Assembly (NCBI GenBank): GCA_016350165.1
Contig: CP066225.1
Location: forward strand, 434,001-498,000
DNA from: Planctomycetota bacterium
GTDB lineage: Bacteria > Planctomycetota > Phycisphaerae > Phycisphaerales > Phycisphaeraceae
Direction of reading: 5' to 3'
Length of the DNA: 64,000 nt
The notes beneath the pieces are model-generated. The model did not search any database and was not told where the DNA came from. It was given only the letters and a program-made list of their open reading frames with translations. Position numbers and translations under genes: made by a program. Below, one piece after another: positions 7,251 to 16,987 of this stretch (the first letter of the stretch is position 1; each line of letters begins with the position of its first letter).

Positions 7251-8489
7251 ATGAACATGTCAAAAGAACTGGAAAGCGGTCACTACCTGTTTACGAGTGA
7301 GTCTGTTTCAATGGGCCACCCGGACAAGGTTTCAGATGCTGTATCTGATGCGGTTTTGGATAGCCTACTGGCTGTTGACCCTGCAGCACGCGTTGCTTGT
7401 GAAACATTGTGTACGACCGGCCTGGTTGTTGTTGCTGGTGAAGTGACAGTTCACAACGATAAAGCGGTTGCTGCTCTGAACAATATTGAAGATACGGTCC
7501 GCAAGACTGTGAAACGTATTGGTTATACCGATCCTGCAATGAAGTTTGATAGTGAGAGTTGTGCGGTGCTTCGTACGATCCACGGTCAGTCAGATGACAT
7601 CAGCATGGGTGTGACTGAAGGTGAAGGCCTACATAAAGAACAGGGCGCTGGCGACCAGGGTCTGATGTTCGGCTTTGCATGTAAGGAAACTGAAGACCTG
7701 ATGCCTTTGGCGATTGATATTTCGCACAAGCTGATGGAAAAGCATGTTGAAGTTCGCGAAGCAAACAAGGTTAAATTCCTGCGTCCTGACGCGAAGAGCC
7801 AAGTGACTGTTGAATACAACAAGTACAACAAGCCAGTGCGTGTTGATACGGTTGTTATTTCGACTCAGCATGGTCCTGAATGGAATGGCGATGCGAAGCA
7901 GGCAGAGCTTAAGAAAGAAATTATTAAGCATGTTATTGAGCCTTGCATGCCTAAGGATCTGTTTGATGCGAATGACGTGAAGATTCACGTGAACCCAACA
8001 GGTCAGTTCGAAATTGGTGGGCCGCATGGTGACACTGGTTTGACTGGTCGTAAGATCATTGTTGATACCTACGGTGGCCGTGGCCGTCATGGTGGTGGTG
8101 CTTTCTCGGGTAAGGACCCATCGAAGGTTGACCGTTCAGCTGCTTACATGGCGCGTTACATTGCGAAGAACCTTGTTGCTGCTGATTTGTGTGATGTATG
8201 CGAAGTTCAGCTTTCATACGCGATCGGCGTACCTGAGCCAACATCTGTCTGTGTAGACACTTACAGCTCAAACAAGATTCCTGAAGATGTGATTAGCCAG
8301 GTTGTTCGTGAGGTATTCCCACTGACACCAAGCGGGATTATTAACACGCTGGATCTGAAGAAGCCAATTTTCGAAGCAACTTCGGCACACGGTCACTTTG
8401 GTCGCAAGCCAGGCAAGAACGGCGAATTTAGCTGGGAAAAACTGGATAAGGTTGAAGCTTTGAAAGAAGCAGCAGTTGCAAAGGCTTAA
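7251..8489 (+). CDS. metK: S-adenosylmethionine synthase (methionine adenosyltransferase)
   Basis: Makes S-adenosylmethionine from methionine and ATP in the cytoplasm; 412 residues against about 385 in E. coli. Visible family signatures are [20 protein letters not shown] at the N-terminus (catalytic His and Asp), the [12 protein letters not shown] motif near residue 130 and the glycine-rich [20 protein letters not shown]-loop-like motif near residue 280. The start is ATG 7251 or ATG 7257 (MSKELE); AAAGG lies 4 or 10 nt upstream, so the second is at least as good. It is preceded by a possible leader hairpin and followed by a long structured element before ptsI. Confidence 0.97.
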   Translation: MNMSKELESGHYLFTSESVSMGHPDKVSDAVSDAVLDSLLAVDPAARVACETLCTTGLVVVAGEVTVHNDKAVAALNNIEDTVRKTVKRIGYTDPAMKFDSESCAVLRTIHGQSDDISMGVTEGEGLHKEQGAGDQGLMFGFACKETEDLMPLAIDISHKLMEKHVEVREANKVKFLRPDAKSQVTVEYNKYNKPVRVDTVVISTQHGPEWNGDAKQAELKKEIIKHVIEPCMPKDLFDANDVKIHVNPTGQFEIGGPHGDTGLTGRKIIVDTYGGRGRHGGGAFSGKDPSKVDRSAAYMARYIAKNLVAADLCDVCEVQLSYAIGVPEPTSVCVDTYSSNKIPEDVISQVVREVFPLTPSGIINTLDLKKPIFEATSAHGHFGRKPGKNGEFSWEKLDKVEALKEAAVAKA

Positions 8490-8571
8490 TTTGACTGAAT
8501 TTAGGTCTAATTAGGCTCTGAGTGAGCTGAGGGGGGATTCCAATGTATTATTGGACAAAATAGATATACAC

Positions 8572-8658
8572 AATGCGTGAGGCTTAGGGCGGGCCCCTGA
8601 AAAGGACGATACAATAGTCGTATCTCCGATTGGGGCTGAGTCCTGAGCCTCACGTATT
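8572..8658 (+). ncRNA. Long structured hairpin between metK and ptsI (candidate RNA element or terminator)
   Basis: Positions 8572-8588 pair with 8642-8658 over 17 bp with two G-U wobbles (core GTGAGGCTTAGG with CCTGAGCCTCAC). Inside, GCCCC (8593-8597) pairs with GGGGC (8632-8636). A terminal hairpin GGA-c-GATAC / GTATC-TCC (8604-8627) has a 7-nt loop. The stem is followed by TATTTTT. It could be an elaborate metK terminator, a ptsI leader element or an independent RNA; the covariation-like wobbles favour RNA folding. Not recognised as a known family. Confidence 0.55.
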
Positions 8659-8703
8659 ATTTTTGGCATACGAGTTGTTTTGTTTACAGGCTGAAGAAGA
8701 GCA

Positions 8704-10476
8704 ATGATGCAGATTAAGAGAGGCATACCAGTTTCGCCGGGCGTCGCGATTTATTCGGCGTTTGTGCTGGATGCTGAGGATCAGCCTGTCCCTCGAAGAA
8801 TGGTTGCTGCGGGGAAAGTGGATGACGAACTGATTCGCATGCAAAAGGCAGTCGATGACTCGATCAGTGAGATCGAGGGATTGCGTGAGCAAACGGCGAA
8901 TAGTCTTGGTGAGGAATTAGCCAAGATCTTCAGTTTTCATATTGGGGTTCTGGCGGATCAGCAGCTTATCAAGCAGATACAGGAAACGATCACGACTTCG
9001 CGTGTTTCTGCGGAGTATGCGGTTTATGTGACGCTGCGGAAACTGGCGAGCACGTTTGCGGCTCATGATAGTCAGCTGGTACGTAAGACGGTTTCGGATG
9101 TGCGTGACCTTGAACGTCGTATTCTGAAACATCTGGTGGGTAGCAATCGTGAAGATCTGAAAAATCTGAAGCGATCTGCGATTGTGGTGGCACATGATCT
9201 GACGCCTAGCCAAACGGCGACGCTTGATAAAAAGAAGATCAAAGCGCTGATTACAGATGCTGGTGGACGTACGAGCCACACGGCGATCTTAGCGCATGCG
9301 TTGGGTATTCCGGCGATAGTCGGGTTGGAAGATATTACGGCGGACGTGTCGACAGGTGACACGATTGTCGTGGATGGTAATCGTGGGATGGTGGTGATTG
9401 ATCCTGATGCTGCGAAGCTGATGGAGTATCGGGCTGAGGCGAAGAAGATGATTCAGCAGGCGAAGATCCTGCGTGAATTGCATGATAAGCCTGCGGTGAC
9501 GAAGGATGGGACAGATATTAGTTTGCAGGCGAATATTGAGTTTCCTGAGGAAATTCATCAAGCGCTTAGCAACGGCGCGGGTGGGATTGGGTTGTATAGA
9601 ACAGAATTTTTGTACTTAGCGGCTGACACGGTTCCGACTGAGCAGCAGCAGTATGAGACTTATGTGAAGGCGATTCAGAGTTTGGAGGGACGTCCGCTGA
9701 CGATTCGAACCTTGGATTTAGGTGCGGATAAAGTGGTGGAGAATCTGACGCCTGCAAGTATGTGGCAGGAACGCAATCCGTTTTTGGGTTGTCGTTCAAT
9801 TCGGCTTTGTTTGCAAAATTTGCCTCTGTTTAAGACACAGCTAAGGGCGATTTTGCGAGCGAGTGTGGAAGGGCCAGTGAAGATCATGTTTCCTTTGATC
9901 AGCAACGTGATGGAGTTGCGTCAAGCGAAGATGATTTTGTCCGATGTTAAAGAAGATCTGGATGACCAAGGAATTCCCTATCGGGATGAGATTCCAGTCG
10001 GTATGATGATTGAGGTGCCAAGTGCGGCTTTGCAAGCGTTGACGTTTGCACATGAAGTCGACTTTTTCAGTATTGGCACGAATGATTTGATTCAATACAC
10101 GGTTGCAGTAGACCGTGGAAACGAGCGGATTGCGAGTTTGTATTCGGCTGCCCATCCAGCGGTGATCACATTGATTAAGGAAGTGATCAGAGCTGCGCAG
10201 CGTGCAAAGATTGATGTCAGTCTTTGCGGAGAAATGGCGAGTGATCCGGAGTTCACGATGTTGCTGATAGGTTTGGGATTGAGAACGTTCTCGATAACCC
10301 CGCCGGCACTACCAGAGATCAAACAGTTGATTAGATCGGTGAGTGTGGATCAATGCAGAAGAGTCAGCCGCAAGGTAAGTGGTTTTGATTCTAATCGTGA
10401 AGTACTCAATTACCTTAAAGGTGAAGCAGGAAAAATAATGCCCGAGGTCGTCGGTGGACGGTCTATCGGCTACTAA
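8704..10476 (+). CDS. ptsI: Phosphoenolpyruvate-protein phosphotransferase (PTS enzyme I)
   Basis: Transfers phosphate from PEP to HPr, the first step of the phosphotransferase system; 590 residues, close to the usual 575. The phospho-histidine lies in GGRTSHTAILAHALGIPAIVG (His about 191). The C-terminal PEP-binding barrel shows LYRTEFLY, SIGTNDLIQYTVAVDRGN and the catalytic Cys in SLCGEMASDP. The start is ATG 8704 or ATG 8707; the upstream GAAGAAGAG is a weak ribosome site. No HPr or enzyme II gene is nearby, so in this organism it may serve a regulatory (nitrogen-type) PTS. That last point is inference. Confidence 0.95.
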   Translation: MMQIKRGIPVSPGVAIYSAFVLDAEDQPVPRRMVAAGKVDDELIRMQKAVDDSISEIEGLREQTANSLGEELAKIFSFHIGVLADQQLIKQIQETITTSRVSAEYAVYVTLRKLASTFAAHDSQLVRKTVSDVRDLERRILKHLVGSNREDLKNLKRSAIVVAHDLTPSQTATLDKKKIKALITDAGGRTSHTAILAHALGIPAIVGLEDITADVSTGDTIVVDGNRGMVVIDPDAAKLMEYRAEAKKMIQQAKILRELHDKPAVTKDGTDISLQANIEFPEEIHQALSNGAGGIGLYRTEFLYLAADTVPTEQQQYETYVKAIQSLEGRPLTIRTLDLGADKVVENLTPASMWQERNPFLGCRSIRLCLQNLPLFKTQLRAILRASVEGPVKIMFPLISNVMELRQAKMILSDVKEDLDDQGIPYRDEIPVGMMIEVPSAALQALTFAHEVDFFSIGTNDLIQYTVAVDRGNERIASLYSAAHPAVITLIKEVIRAAQRAKIDVSLCGEMASDPEFTMLLIGLGLRTFSITPPALPEIKQLIRSVSVDQCRRVSRKVSGFDSNREVLNYLKGEAGKIMPEVVGGRSIGY

Positions 10477-10582
10477 CCTAGGGCTAACAGAACAATGGTT
10501 GTACTGACGCTCGCGAAGACTAACGGATGATTAGACCCCGTGTTTTTGCTGGAAGCGAAGTATGACAAAAAAATAAGGGAAG

Positions 10583-10608
10583 CCTTGCGTTTAATGAATG
10601 AACGCAGG
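10583..10608 (+). promoter_or_regulatory. Hairpin in the leader of the RNase E/G gene
   Basis: CCT-t-GCGTT (10583-10591) pairs with AACGCAGG (10601-10608), with one bulged T and a 9-nt loop, about 110 nt before the start codon. RNase E genes are often autoregulated through structured leaders, so this is a candidate; it is not followed by a T run. Confidence 0.3.
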
Positions 10609-10720
10609 TAAGCAGGATGCTTAAAGGTAGCGTTGTTATTGAAAACAATATAGAAAGCGTTACGAGAGCAAAATAGGCTTGCTAAGCGGTTTGTTCGTTG
10701 GGCGATGGGCTTGACGCACT

Positions 10721-13279
10721 GTGCCAAAATCAGAAATGTTGATTAATAATGTTCCCGGCGAGGAATGCAGAATTGCAATCGCTGTGGACGGGAAGCTGGA
10801 CGAGTTTTATCAGGAACGATCCAGTTCCGAGTCACATGTTGGAAATATCTACAAGGGACGTGTGACGAATGTAGAAGCGTCGATTCAGGCTGCGTTTATC
10901 GATTTCGGTCTGGAAAGAAACGGCTTTTTGCATATCTCGGATCTTCATCCGAAGTATTTTCCAGGAAAAGATAAAGAAGAATTTGAGCAGGTTGGCAGTA
11001 AAACGCCACGACGCGATCGTCCGCCTATCCAGAAATGTTTGAAGCGTGGGCAAGAGATTGTCGTGCAGGTATTGAAGGAAGGGATTGGGACGAAGGGCCC
11101 TACCCTGACGAGTTATTTGTCGATACCGGGTCGCTTTGTTGTGATGATGCCTGACATGCAGAGGTTGGGTGTGTCACGGAAGGTTGAGGATGAAGATGCT
11201 CGCCGCGCGATGAAGAAGACGTTGAATGAACTGAAGCCTCCATCTGGTTTTGGTTTTATTGTGAGGACAGCTGGGATTGGTCAGACGAAGACTGATTTGA
11301 AGCGTGACCTTGCTTATCTTGCACGACTATGGAAATCGATTGAAAAACGTAAGAAAGCAATCAGGACGGTTGGCGAGTTATATGCTGAGTCGGATCTTGT
11401 GATCAGAACAATACGTGATGTATTCAGAACGGATATTGAACGGATTGTGATTGATGACATTACGGCTGCCAAACGTGCGCGAGATTTCCTTGCTGTTTCA
11501 AATCCAAGAACAAAGACTAAAGTTGAGTACTATCACGATCCAGTGCCTTTGTATCACCGATTTGGAATTGAAGAACAGATTGATCAGATCAATGCACGTG
11601 AGGTTCCACTGCCATCAGGCGGTGCATTGGTGTTTGACCAAGCGGAAGCGTTGGTTGCGATTGATGTAAACTCGGGTAAGAGTCGTGAAGCGCAGGACGC
11701 TGAGTCGAATGCATATAACACGAATAAAGAAGCGGTCGATGAAATTTGCAGGCAATTGAAGTTGCGTGACCTTGGGGGGTTGGTTGTCAACGACTTGATT
11801 GATATGCGTGAATCGAAGCATCGTCGAAAGATTGAAGCACGGTTCCGTAAGAATCTCAAAAATGACAGAGCACGTTCACGCATCAATCCGATTAGTCAGT
11901 TTGGCATGTTAGAGATGACACGTCAGCGGATGCGGCCTTCATTGAAAAATTCAATTTACAATGAGTGTGTTCATTGTGCGGGCTCGGGTCATGTCAAGAC
12001 AGCTGAAACGGTTGTGCTTGAAGTGATGCGTTATCTGGCAATGGTGATGCATCATCGCAAGGTTACTCAGATTGAATTGATGATCAGTCCTGATGTTGCG
12101 TTCCACTTGCTGAATAAGAAGCGTTCACAATTGGTTGGTTTGGAAAGAAAATTTGATAAGCCAGTAATGGTGCGTGTGGGCGGAGATCAGATTGATTTTG
12201 TTGAGATCAAGGCATACGACGAACGTCAGGTTGTATTGAATGTCGAAAACTTGATGAGCGCAAGACAGATCCCGAAGCCTACATCTAAGACGTACATTGA
12301 TCTTGCGATTGATGAAATTCCTGTCGTTGAAGAGAAGCATGAAGCCACGGAAAACTCGGACGTTGAAAACGAAATTTCCCATTTAATGGAAGAGAATGCT
12401 GCTCGTGAGGCGGCTGCTGAAAATGAACGGGAACAAGAGAGCGAAGAGGAAGAATCGAAACGACATCGCAGAAGAAGACGCGGTAGTCGTGGAAAGAAAC
12501 ATCGCAATGATAATTCGGCTGAAAATCCAATCGAAGCTGAAGTTATTGAGCGTGACGAAGAAGATCGCAAGAAGAAAGAACGTGAATCAAAACGTCGCTC
12601 GAGTGGTCGTGGCAGACGGACATCATCGCGTGATGAAAAAGCGAAAGATGAGCGTAAAGATGATCGTCGAGAAAAGCGTGAGGATCGTGAACAGTCACGT
12701 GATGAACGTTCAAGTGTACGTAAGAAGGTTACTCGTAAGAAGCGTGTAACGAAGAAACGTGATGCTGGCGAGAAGTCTGAATCGAAGCGTGATGAGGGCC
12801 AGAAAAAAAGCCGCGGATCACGAGATCGTGCTCGTAAGGACGCTAAGATTGTTGAATCTAAAACGAACGGAAATGTTCGTGAGGACAAAGCAGCACCTAG
12901 AGGTGAGGTGAATGGTAATGTTGCGGATCATTTGGTTCAGGAACAGAAGCCAGAGAAGAAGCCGATTCGTCGCAAGCGTTATACAAGCAAACGCGTGAGT
13001 GAGAGCAAGATTGTTCAGCCAACGCATAAGCATAAAACGAAGGTAAAGAAGAAGCGTGAAGACAGTCGCGTGAGTAATGAGGGGAATCGCGAGGCGAGTG
13101 GCAATAGTCGTGGTGAAGAGAGATCATCAGGCAATCGTCAAACGCCAAGTCGAACAACCAGTCGAAAGAAAACTGTGACGAAGAAGAGTAAGACGGTGCG
13201 TAAGAAGCGCAGCACTCAATCCTCTTCGAAAGAAGTTGTTGCAAGTAGTGGCTATTCAAACCGCATGCTTAAGAAGTAA
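10721..13279 (+). CDS. rne: Ribonuclease E/G family endoribonuclease with long charged tail
   Basis: Single-strand RNA endonuclease for rRNA processing and mRNA decay, 852 residues. The N-terminus has MLINN and an embedded S1 RNA-binding domain (about residues 35-130, NIYKGRVTNVEASIQAAFIDFG). The catalytic DNase-I-like part holds DVNSGKS (about residue 314) and VVNDLIDM, whose aspartates bind Mg2+. The Zn-link CVHC is near residue 415. From about residue 560 the chain is low complexity, rich in Arg, Lys, Glu and Ser, as in the degradosome scaffold and RNA-binding half of RNase E. The start is GTG 10721, or ATG 10736 giving MLINN; neither has a clear Shine-Dalgarno. RNase G lacks such a tail, so rne is preferred, with caution. 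Confidence 0.9.
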   Translation: MPKSEMLINNVPGEECRIAIAVDGKLDEFYQERSSSESHVGNIYKGRVTNVEASIQAAFIDFGLERNGFLHISDLHPKYFPGKDKEEFEQVGSKTPRRDRPPIQKCLKRGQEIVVQVLKEGIGTKGPTLTSYLSIPGRFVVMMPDMQRLGVSRKVEDEDARRAMKKTLNELKPPSGFGFIVRTAGIGQTKTDLKRDLAYLARLWKSIEKRKKAIRTVGELYAESDLVIRTIRDVFRTDIERIVIDDITAAKRARDFLAVSNPRTKTKVEYYHDPVPLYHRFGIEEQIDQINAREVPLPSGGALVFDQAEALVAIDVNSGKSREAQDAESNAYNTNKEAVDEICRQLKLRDLGGLVVNDLIDMRESKHRRKIEARFRKNLKNDRARSRINPISQFGMLEMTRQRMRPSLKNSIYNECVHCAGSGHVKTAETVVLEVMRYLAMVMHHRKVTQIELMISPDVAFHLLNKKRSQLVGLERKFDKPVMVRVGGDQIDFVEIKAYDERQVVLNVENLMSARQIPKPTSKTYIDLAIDEIPVVEEKHEATENSDVENEISHLMEENAAREAAAENEREQESEEEESKRHRRRRRGSRGKKHRNDNSAENPIEAEVIERDEEDRKKKERESKRRSSGRGRRTSSRDEKAKDERKDDRREKREDREQSRDERSSVRKKVTRKKRVTKKRDAGEKSESKRDEGQKKSRGSRDRARKDAKIVESKTNGNVREDKAAPRGEVNGNVADHLVQEQKPEKKPIRRKRYTSKRVSESKIVQPTHKHKTKVKKKREDSRVSNEGNREASGNSRGEERSSGNRQTPSRTTSRKKTVTKKSKTVRKKRSTQSSSKEVVASSGYSNRMLKK

Positions 13280-13335
13280 ATGAGTAACAGTGAGCAGCGA
13301 GAGACAATTGAATCCTGATAAGAAGGGATGAATGT

Positions 13336-14547
13336 TTGAACTCGAATCAAGCAGGGAATCAAGGGAAACGCAAGCTGATCGTTCTGGGCTCATCTGGATC
13401 GATTGGTGAAAATACGCTGCGTGTTGTTGAGCATTTGAATGCGAACGATCTTGCAGATATTGAGGTCGTGGGACTTGCAGTGGGTCGGCGTGTTGACGCG
13501 CTGTTTAAGCAAGCAAAACGATTTAATGTTAAGCATGTTGCGGTGGGTGACGAGTCGTGTGTTGAGAAGGTGAAAAATGCGTTACCTGATGTGACGGTTT
13601 TTACTGGTCAGGATGCGACGAAGGAACTGGTTGAGGCTGTCGATGATGCGACGGATCTTGCTGCTGCGGTGGTGGGGTCGGCTGGATTGCCTGCAACGAT
13701 TGCTGCGATCAAGCGTGGCATGCGGATCAGTCTTGCGAACAAGGAAACGTTAGTTGCTGCTGGAGAATTGGTGACGCCTCTGGTTAGGGAGTTTGGCGCG
13801 GAATTACTGCCTGTGGACAGTGAACACAGCGCAATTTTTCAATGTTTGCATGATCATCCGAACCGAATGGTGAAGCGGATTGTATTAACTGCATCTGGCG
13901 GTCCATTTCGGACGTGGGAGAAGGATGCAATCGATGGCGCTACTGTCGAACAGGCATTGAAGCACCCGACGTGGGAGATGGGCCAAAAGATCACGATTGA
14001 TTCGGCGTCAATGATGAATAAGGCGTTGGAAATAATCGAGGCTCACTGGCTTTTTGACTTGCCGGGCGAACAGATAGATGTGATTGTTCATCCGCAGAGC
14101 GTCATTCACAGTTTTGTGGAGTTTGTGGACAATTCGGTGCTGTCTCAGTTGGGGCCGCCGGATATGAAGTCGCCGATTCAATATGCGTTAACGTATCCTG
14201 AGCGTATGTCGGGAGTTAGCGATAAGATGGATTGGCATACGATGTCACAACTGACGTTTGAAAGGCCTGATTTTGATCGATTTGGATCTCTGAAGCTGGC
14301 GTATTCGGTAATTGAGGCAGGGGGGACGTCTGGGGCGGTGTTCAATGCTGCGAATGAAGCAGCAGTGGCGGCGTTTCTGGGCAGACAAATTCCGTTTGGT
14401 CAGATCACACAGTTGGTGACTGAGGCTCTGAGTGCGATACCGACGCAGCCGATTGACAGCTTGGAGACAGTTCTAGAGGCTGATGAGCAAGCCAGAGCGT
14501 TTGTGAGAGGTCAGATCGGACAGCTTGATACGAAAAGCGTATCTTGA
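13336..14547 (+). CDS. dxr: 1-deoxy-D-xylulose 5-phosphate reductoisomerase
   Basis: Second step of the MEP isoprenoid pathway: NADPH-dependent conversion of DXP to MEP. 403 residues, normal for the family. Visible are the NADPH motif GSSGSIGENTLRV (about residue 18), ANKETLVAAGELV and the metal-binding PVDSEHSAIFQCL, followed by LTASGGPFR and HPTWEMGQKITIDSASMMNK. The start is TTG 13336, supported by AGAAGGGA about 8 nt upstream; nearby ATGs are out of frame or hit a stop at once. It is followed by rseP, a common bacterial arrangement. Confidence 0.96.
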   Translation: MNSNQAGNQGKRKLIVLGSSGSIGENTLRVVEHLNANDLADIEVVGLAVGRRVDALFKQAKRFNVKHVAVGDESCVEKVKNALPDVTVFTGQDATKELVEAVDDATDLAAAVVGSAGLPATIAAIKRGMRISLANKETLVAAGELVTPLVREFGAELLPVDSEHSAIFQCLHDHPNRMVKRIVLTASGGPFRTWEKDAIDGATVEQALKHPTWEMGQKITIDSASMMNKALEIIEAHWLFDLPGEQIDVIVHPQSVIHSFVEFVDNSVLSQLGPPDMKSPIQYALTYPERMSGVSDKMDWHTMSQLTFERPDFDRFGSLKLAYSVIEAGGTSGAVFNAANEAAVAAFLGRQIPFGQITQLVTEALSAIPTQPIDSLETVLEADEQARAFVRGQIGQLDTKSVS

Positions 14548-14651
14548 TGGGGGAATGAGCAAAATGAGGGGGAGTGAGGGATAAATTGTTGGTTTGAATG
14601 CTGAGAGAGCGAATAAGCCGACGAATAATGGACGGTGTGTTGGTGGGGATA

Positions 14652-14663
14652 AGTGATATCACT
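14652..14663. other. 12-bp perfect palindrome between dxr and rseP
   Basis: AGTGATATCACT is self-complementary and sits about 100 nt before the rseP start, in a 217-nt gap that otherwise shows no gene. It could be a regulator site; the short length makes chance plausible. Confidence 0.2.
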
Positions 14664-14764
14664 ATGTCATCATGGTGAGAATCTAAGCGGCGAAGAGCTG
14701 CTGAATAATAGAAGATAAGGCAGTGAAATGATCTGCTGATGATTAGCTGGAGCGATATAACTCG

Positions 14765-16825
14765 ATGGCACTATTTGCGTTCATAAAGTTTCTGATTGGG
14801 TTTGGGTTTTTAATTTTTGTGCACGAGCTTGGCCACTTTCTTGTGGCGAAGTGGGTCGGCATCAAATGCCCACAATTTGCAATTGGATTTGGTACGGCAA
14901 TTTTCTCGTGGCGTAAGGGTGTCGGCACGAAAGTTGGATCGACTGAGCCTGAGTATGAAAAGCGTGTACTGGCGGAGTTGCTTGAGGCAGGTCATGTTGA
15001 GCCAGGCACGAAGTATGAAGACATTGATAATCAGCTGAAAGATAACGCTGCTGAGAAGTTGGGTCTTGGCGAGACTGAGTATCGCTTGAACTATCTGCCA
15101 CTGGGTGGGTATGTGAAGATGCTGGGTCAGGAAGACATGGACCCGAATGCTCGCAGTAAAGATCCGAGATCGTTCAATAATAAGCCGATCTGGGCGAGAG
15201 CATGTGTAATCTCGGCTGGTGTGGTGATGAATGTCATTTTTGGTTTTCTATTCTTCATTTTTGCGTTCCAGATTGGTGTTCAGTTCCCACCAGCGGTTGT
15301 TGGTGGTGTGTTGCCGGGGATGCCTGCTGCGACGACGTATGCTGAAGGGCATGATGGCCAATTGCAGTATCAAGGCTTGCGAACGGGTGACAGGATTTTG
15401 TCGGTAGATGGGAAGCCGATTAAAGAAATGTCAGATTTGAAGGTGGCATCGGCATTGAGTGACGGTGAGACGCCACTGGTGTTACATGTGAAGCGTCTGG
15501 GCGTTGAAGATGAATTAACTTATAAGATTGTTCCGAAGCCGAATAAAGAGATGGAAGGCTTGCTGGGCATAGGTGTGCTTGATCCTACAAGTACGACAGT
15601 TGGCGGGGTCGTCCAAGGTACAAGTGCGGCTGACCAAGGTGTTAAGCCTGACATGAAGCTTGTGGCAATCAATGGGAAGCCGATTGAATCTTATGGTCAG
15701 CTGTCGATGGCTATTAATACGTCAAAGGGTCAGCCGGAGACATTTACGTTTGAAGGTGATGGCGAGAAAGTTGATGCAACACTGATCGGTTTGCCACAAC
15801 TTGAATACTCAGGTCCTTCAGATGTTGGCAATATTGCGGGGCTCGTACCTGCACTGGAAATTGGCGCTCTCGCTGAGAAGGACAGCCCGATTAAGGAAGC
15901 AGGTGCTAAGGTTGGCGATGTGCTAGTGAATGTAGGCGGCTTGTCATGGCCTACACTAGCTCAACTGCAGAAGAAGCTATCCGAGTCAATTGGCAAAACT
16001 GTTCAAGTGACTGTGAAGCGTGGCGATGAAATGGTTGATCTTGGTGCAATTAAGCCAACGAGTGAAGGATATCTTGGTTTTGTGCCAACTGCTTACCTTA
16101 CAAAATCGATTATTGCACAGACGATGCCTGATAGTCCTGCGGCGGCATTGAGCCTGAACAATGGTTCGACAATTACTAAGGTTGCTGGTCAGCCGGTGGC
16201 AAACTGGAGTGATATTCAGCGTATCCTTGGTGAGCAAAAAGTTGGTAGTAATGAAAAAGCTGACGTGAGTGTAATGTTCACATTGAATGTTGCTGGTCAG
16301 CCTAGTGAAACCAAGACGATGGTTTTGGATAAAGAGACGGTCAGCAAGCTTGCGATGGCAAGTTGGCAGATTGATAGCCAAATTTTGTTCACACCACTAC
16401 GAGAGCCAGTGGTTGCAAAAAATCCGATTGAAGCGAGCAAGCTTGGCTTGGTGAAGACGTGGCAGTTTACTGTGCAGACATACCAAACACTTGCGGGTCT
16501 ATTCAGAGGTACGGTTGGATTGAGCAATCTGCGTGGCCCTGTAGGAATTGTTGAAGTCGGTACAGCGACGGCTGCTCGTGGATACTCTTGGTTATTCTTC
16601 TTCCTTGGCCTGATCAGTATTAACTTGGCGGTGTTGAACTTCCTGCCAATCCCGATTGTGGACGGCGGTCACATCGTCTTCCTGATCATTGAGAAGATTA
16701 AAGGATCACCTGCAAGCCCGGCGGTACAGATGGCTGCGTTGTATGTCGGTTTGGCCATGATTGGTCTGGTGTTTGTGATTGTGACTTACAATGATATCCT
16801 GCGTCTTGCGAAGAGTATCTTCTAG
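14765..16825 (+). CDS. rseP: Site-2 intramembrane metalloprotease RseP (M50) with several PDZ domains
   Basis: Inner-membrane zinc protease that cleaves anti-sigma factors and signal peptide remnants; 686 residues against about 450 in E. coli. HELGH at residues 20-24 binds zinc in the first membrane helix. The second motif is LNFLPIPIVDGGH near residue 630. Extra length comes from a charged insert at residues 55-100 and from about four PDZ-like segments between residues 180 and 500 (GLRTGDRILSVDGKPI, GVKPDMKLVAINGKPI, GAKVGDVLVNVGG, LNNGSTITKVAGQPV). E. coli has two. The start is ATG 14765. It may process the anti-sigma factor at 54330, which is speculation. Confidence 0.93.
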   Translation: MALFAFIKFLIGFGFLIFVHELGHFLVAKWVGIKCPQFAIGFGTAIFSWRKGVGTKVGSTEPEYEKRVLAELLEAGHVEPGTKYEDIDNQLKDNAAEKLGLGETEYRLNYLPLGGYVKMLGQEDMDPNARSKDPRSFNNKPIWARACVISAGVVMNVIFGFLFFIFAFQIGVQFPPAVVGGVLPGMPAATTYAEGHDGQLQYQGLRTGDRILSVDGKPIKEMSDLKVASALSDGETPLVLHVKRLGVEDELTYKIVPKPNKEMEGLLGIGVLDPTSTTVGGVVQGTSAADQGVKPDMKLVAINGKPIESYGQLSMAINTSKGQPETFTFEGDGEKVDATLIGLPQLEYSGPSDVGNIAGLVPALEIGALAEKDSPIKEAGAKVGDVLVNVGGLSWPTLAQLQKKLSESIGKTVQVTVKRGDEMVDLGAIKPTSEGYLGFVPTAYLTKSIIAQTMPDSPAAALSLNNGSTITKVAGQPVANWSDIQRILGEQKVGSNEKADVSVMFTLNVAGQPSETKTMVLDKETVSKLAMASWQIDSQILFTPLREPVVAKNPIEASKLGLVKTWQFTVQTYQTLAGLFRGTVGLSNLRGPVGIVEVGTATAARGYSWLFFFLGLISINLAVLNFLPIPIVDGGHIVFLIIEKIKGSPASPAVQMAALYVGLAMIGLVFVIVTYNDILRLAKSIF

Positions 16826-16906
16826 GCTTGACGCTGCTAAGAATGATTGAAAACTCGAACTTTAGCTAAATGCTTGGGGGAAGCGAGCTAAGGTGTATGA
16901 AAATGG

Positions 16907-16939
16907 GGTCTGTTCGCCAGAAAGCGATCAGACCTTTAT
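16907..16939 (+). terminator. Hairpin between rseP and yidC
   Basis: GGTCTGTTCGC (16907-16917) pairs with GCGATCAGACC (16924-16934) with one mismatch and a 6-nt loop, followed by TTTATA. It is probably a terminator or attenuator within the rseP-yidC gap. Confidence 0.5.
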
Positions 16940-16987
16940 ACTAGATGCTTAACTGATCCCGAACCAGAGACAGAACTGAGGGAATTG

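Noticed and set aside
12226-12888. Minus-strand ORF of 220 codons rich in Ser, Arg and Phe
   Set aside because: It is the antisense of the Arg/Lys/Glu-rich tail of the RNase E/G gene; its composition is the mirror of that low-complexity region.
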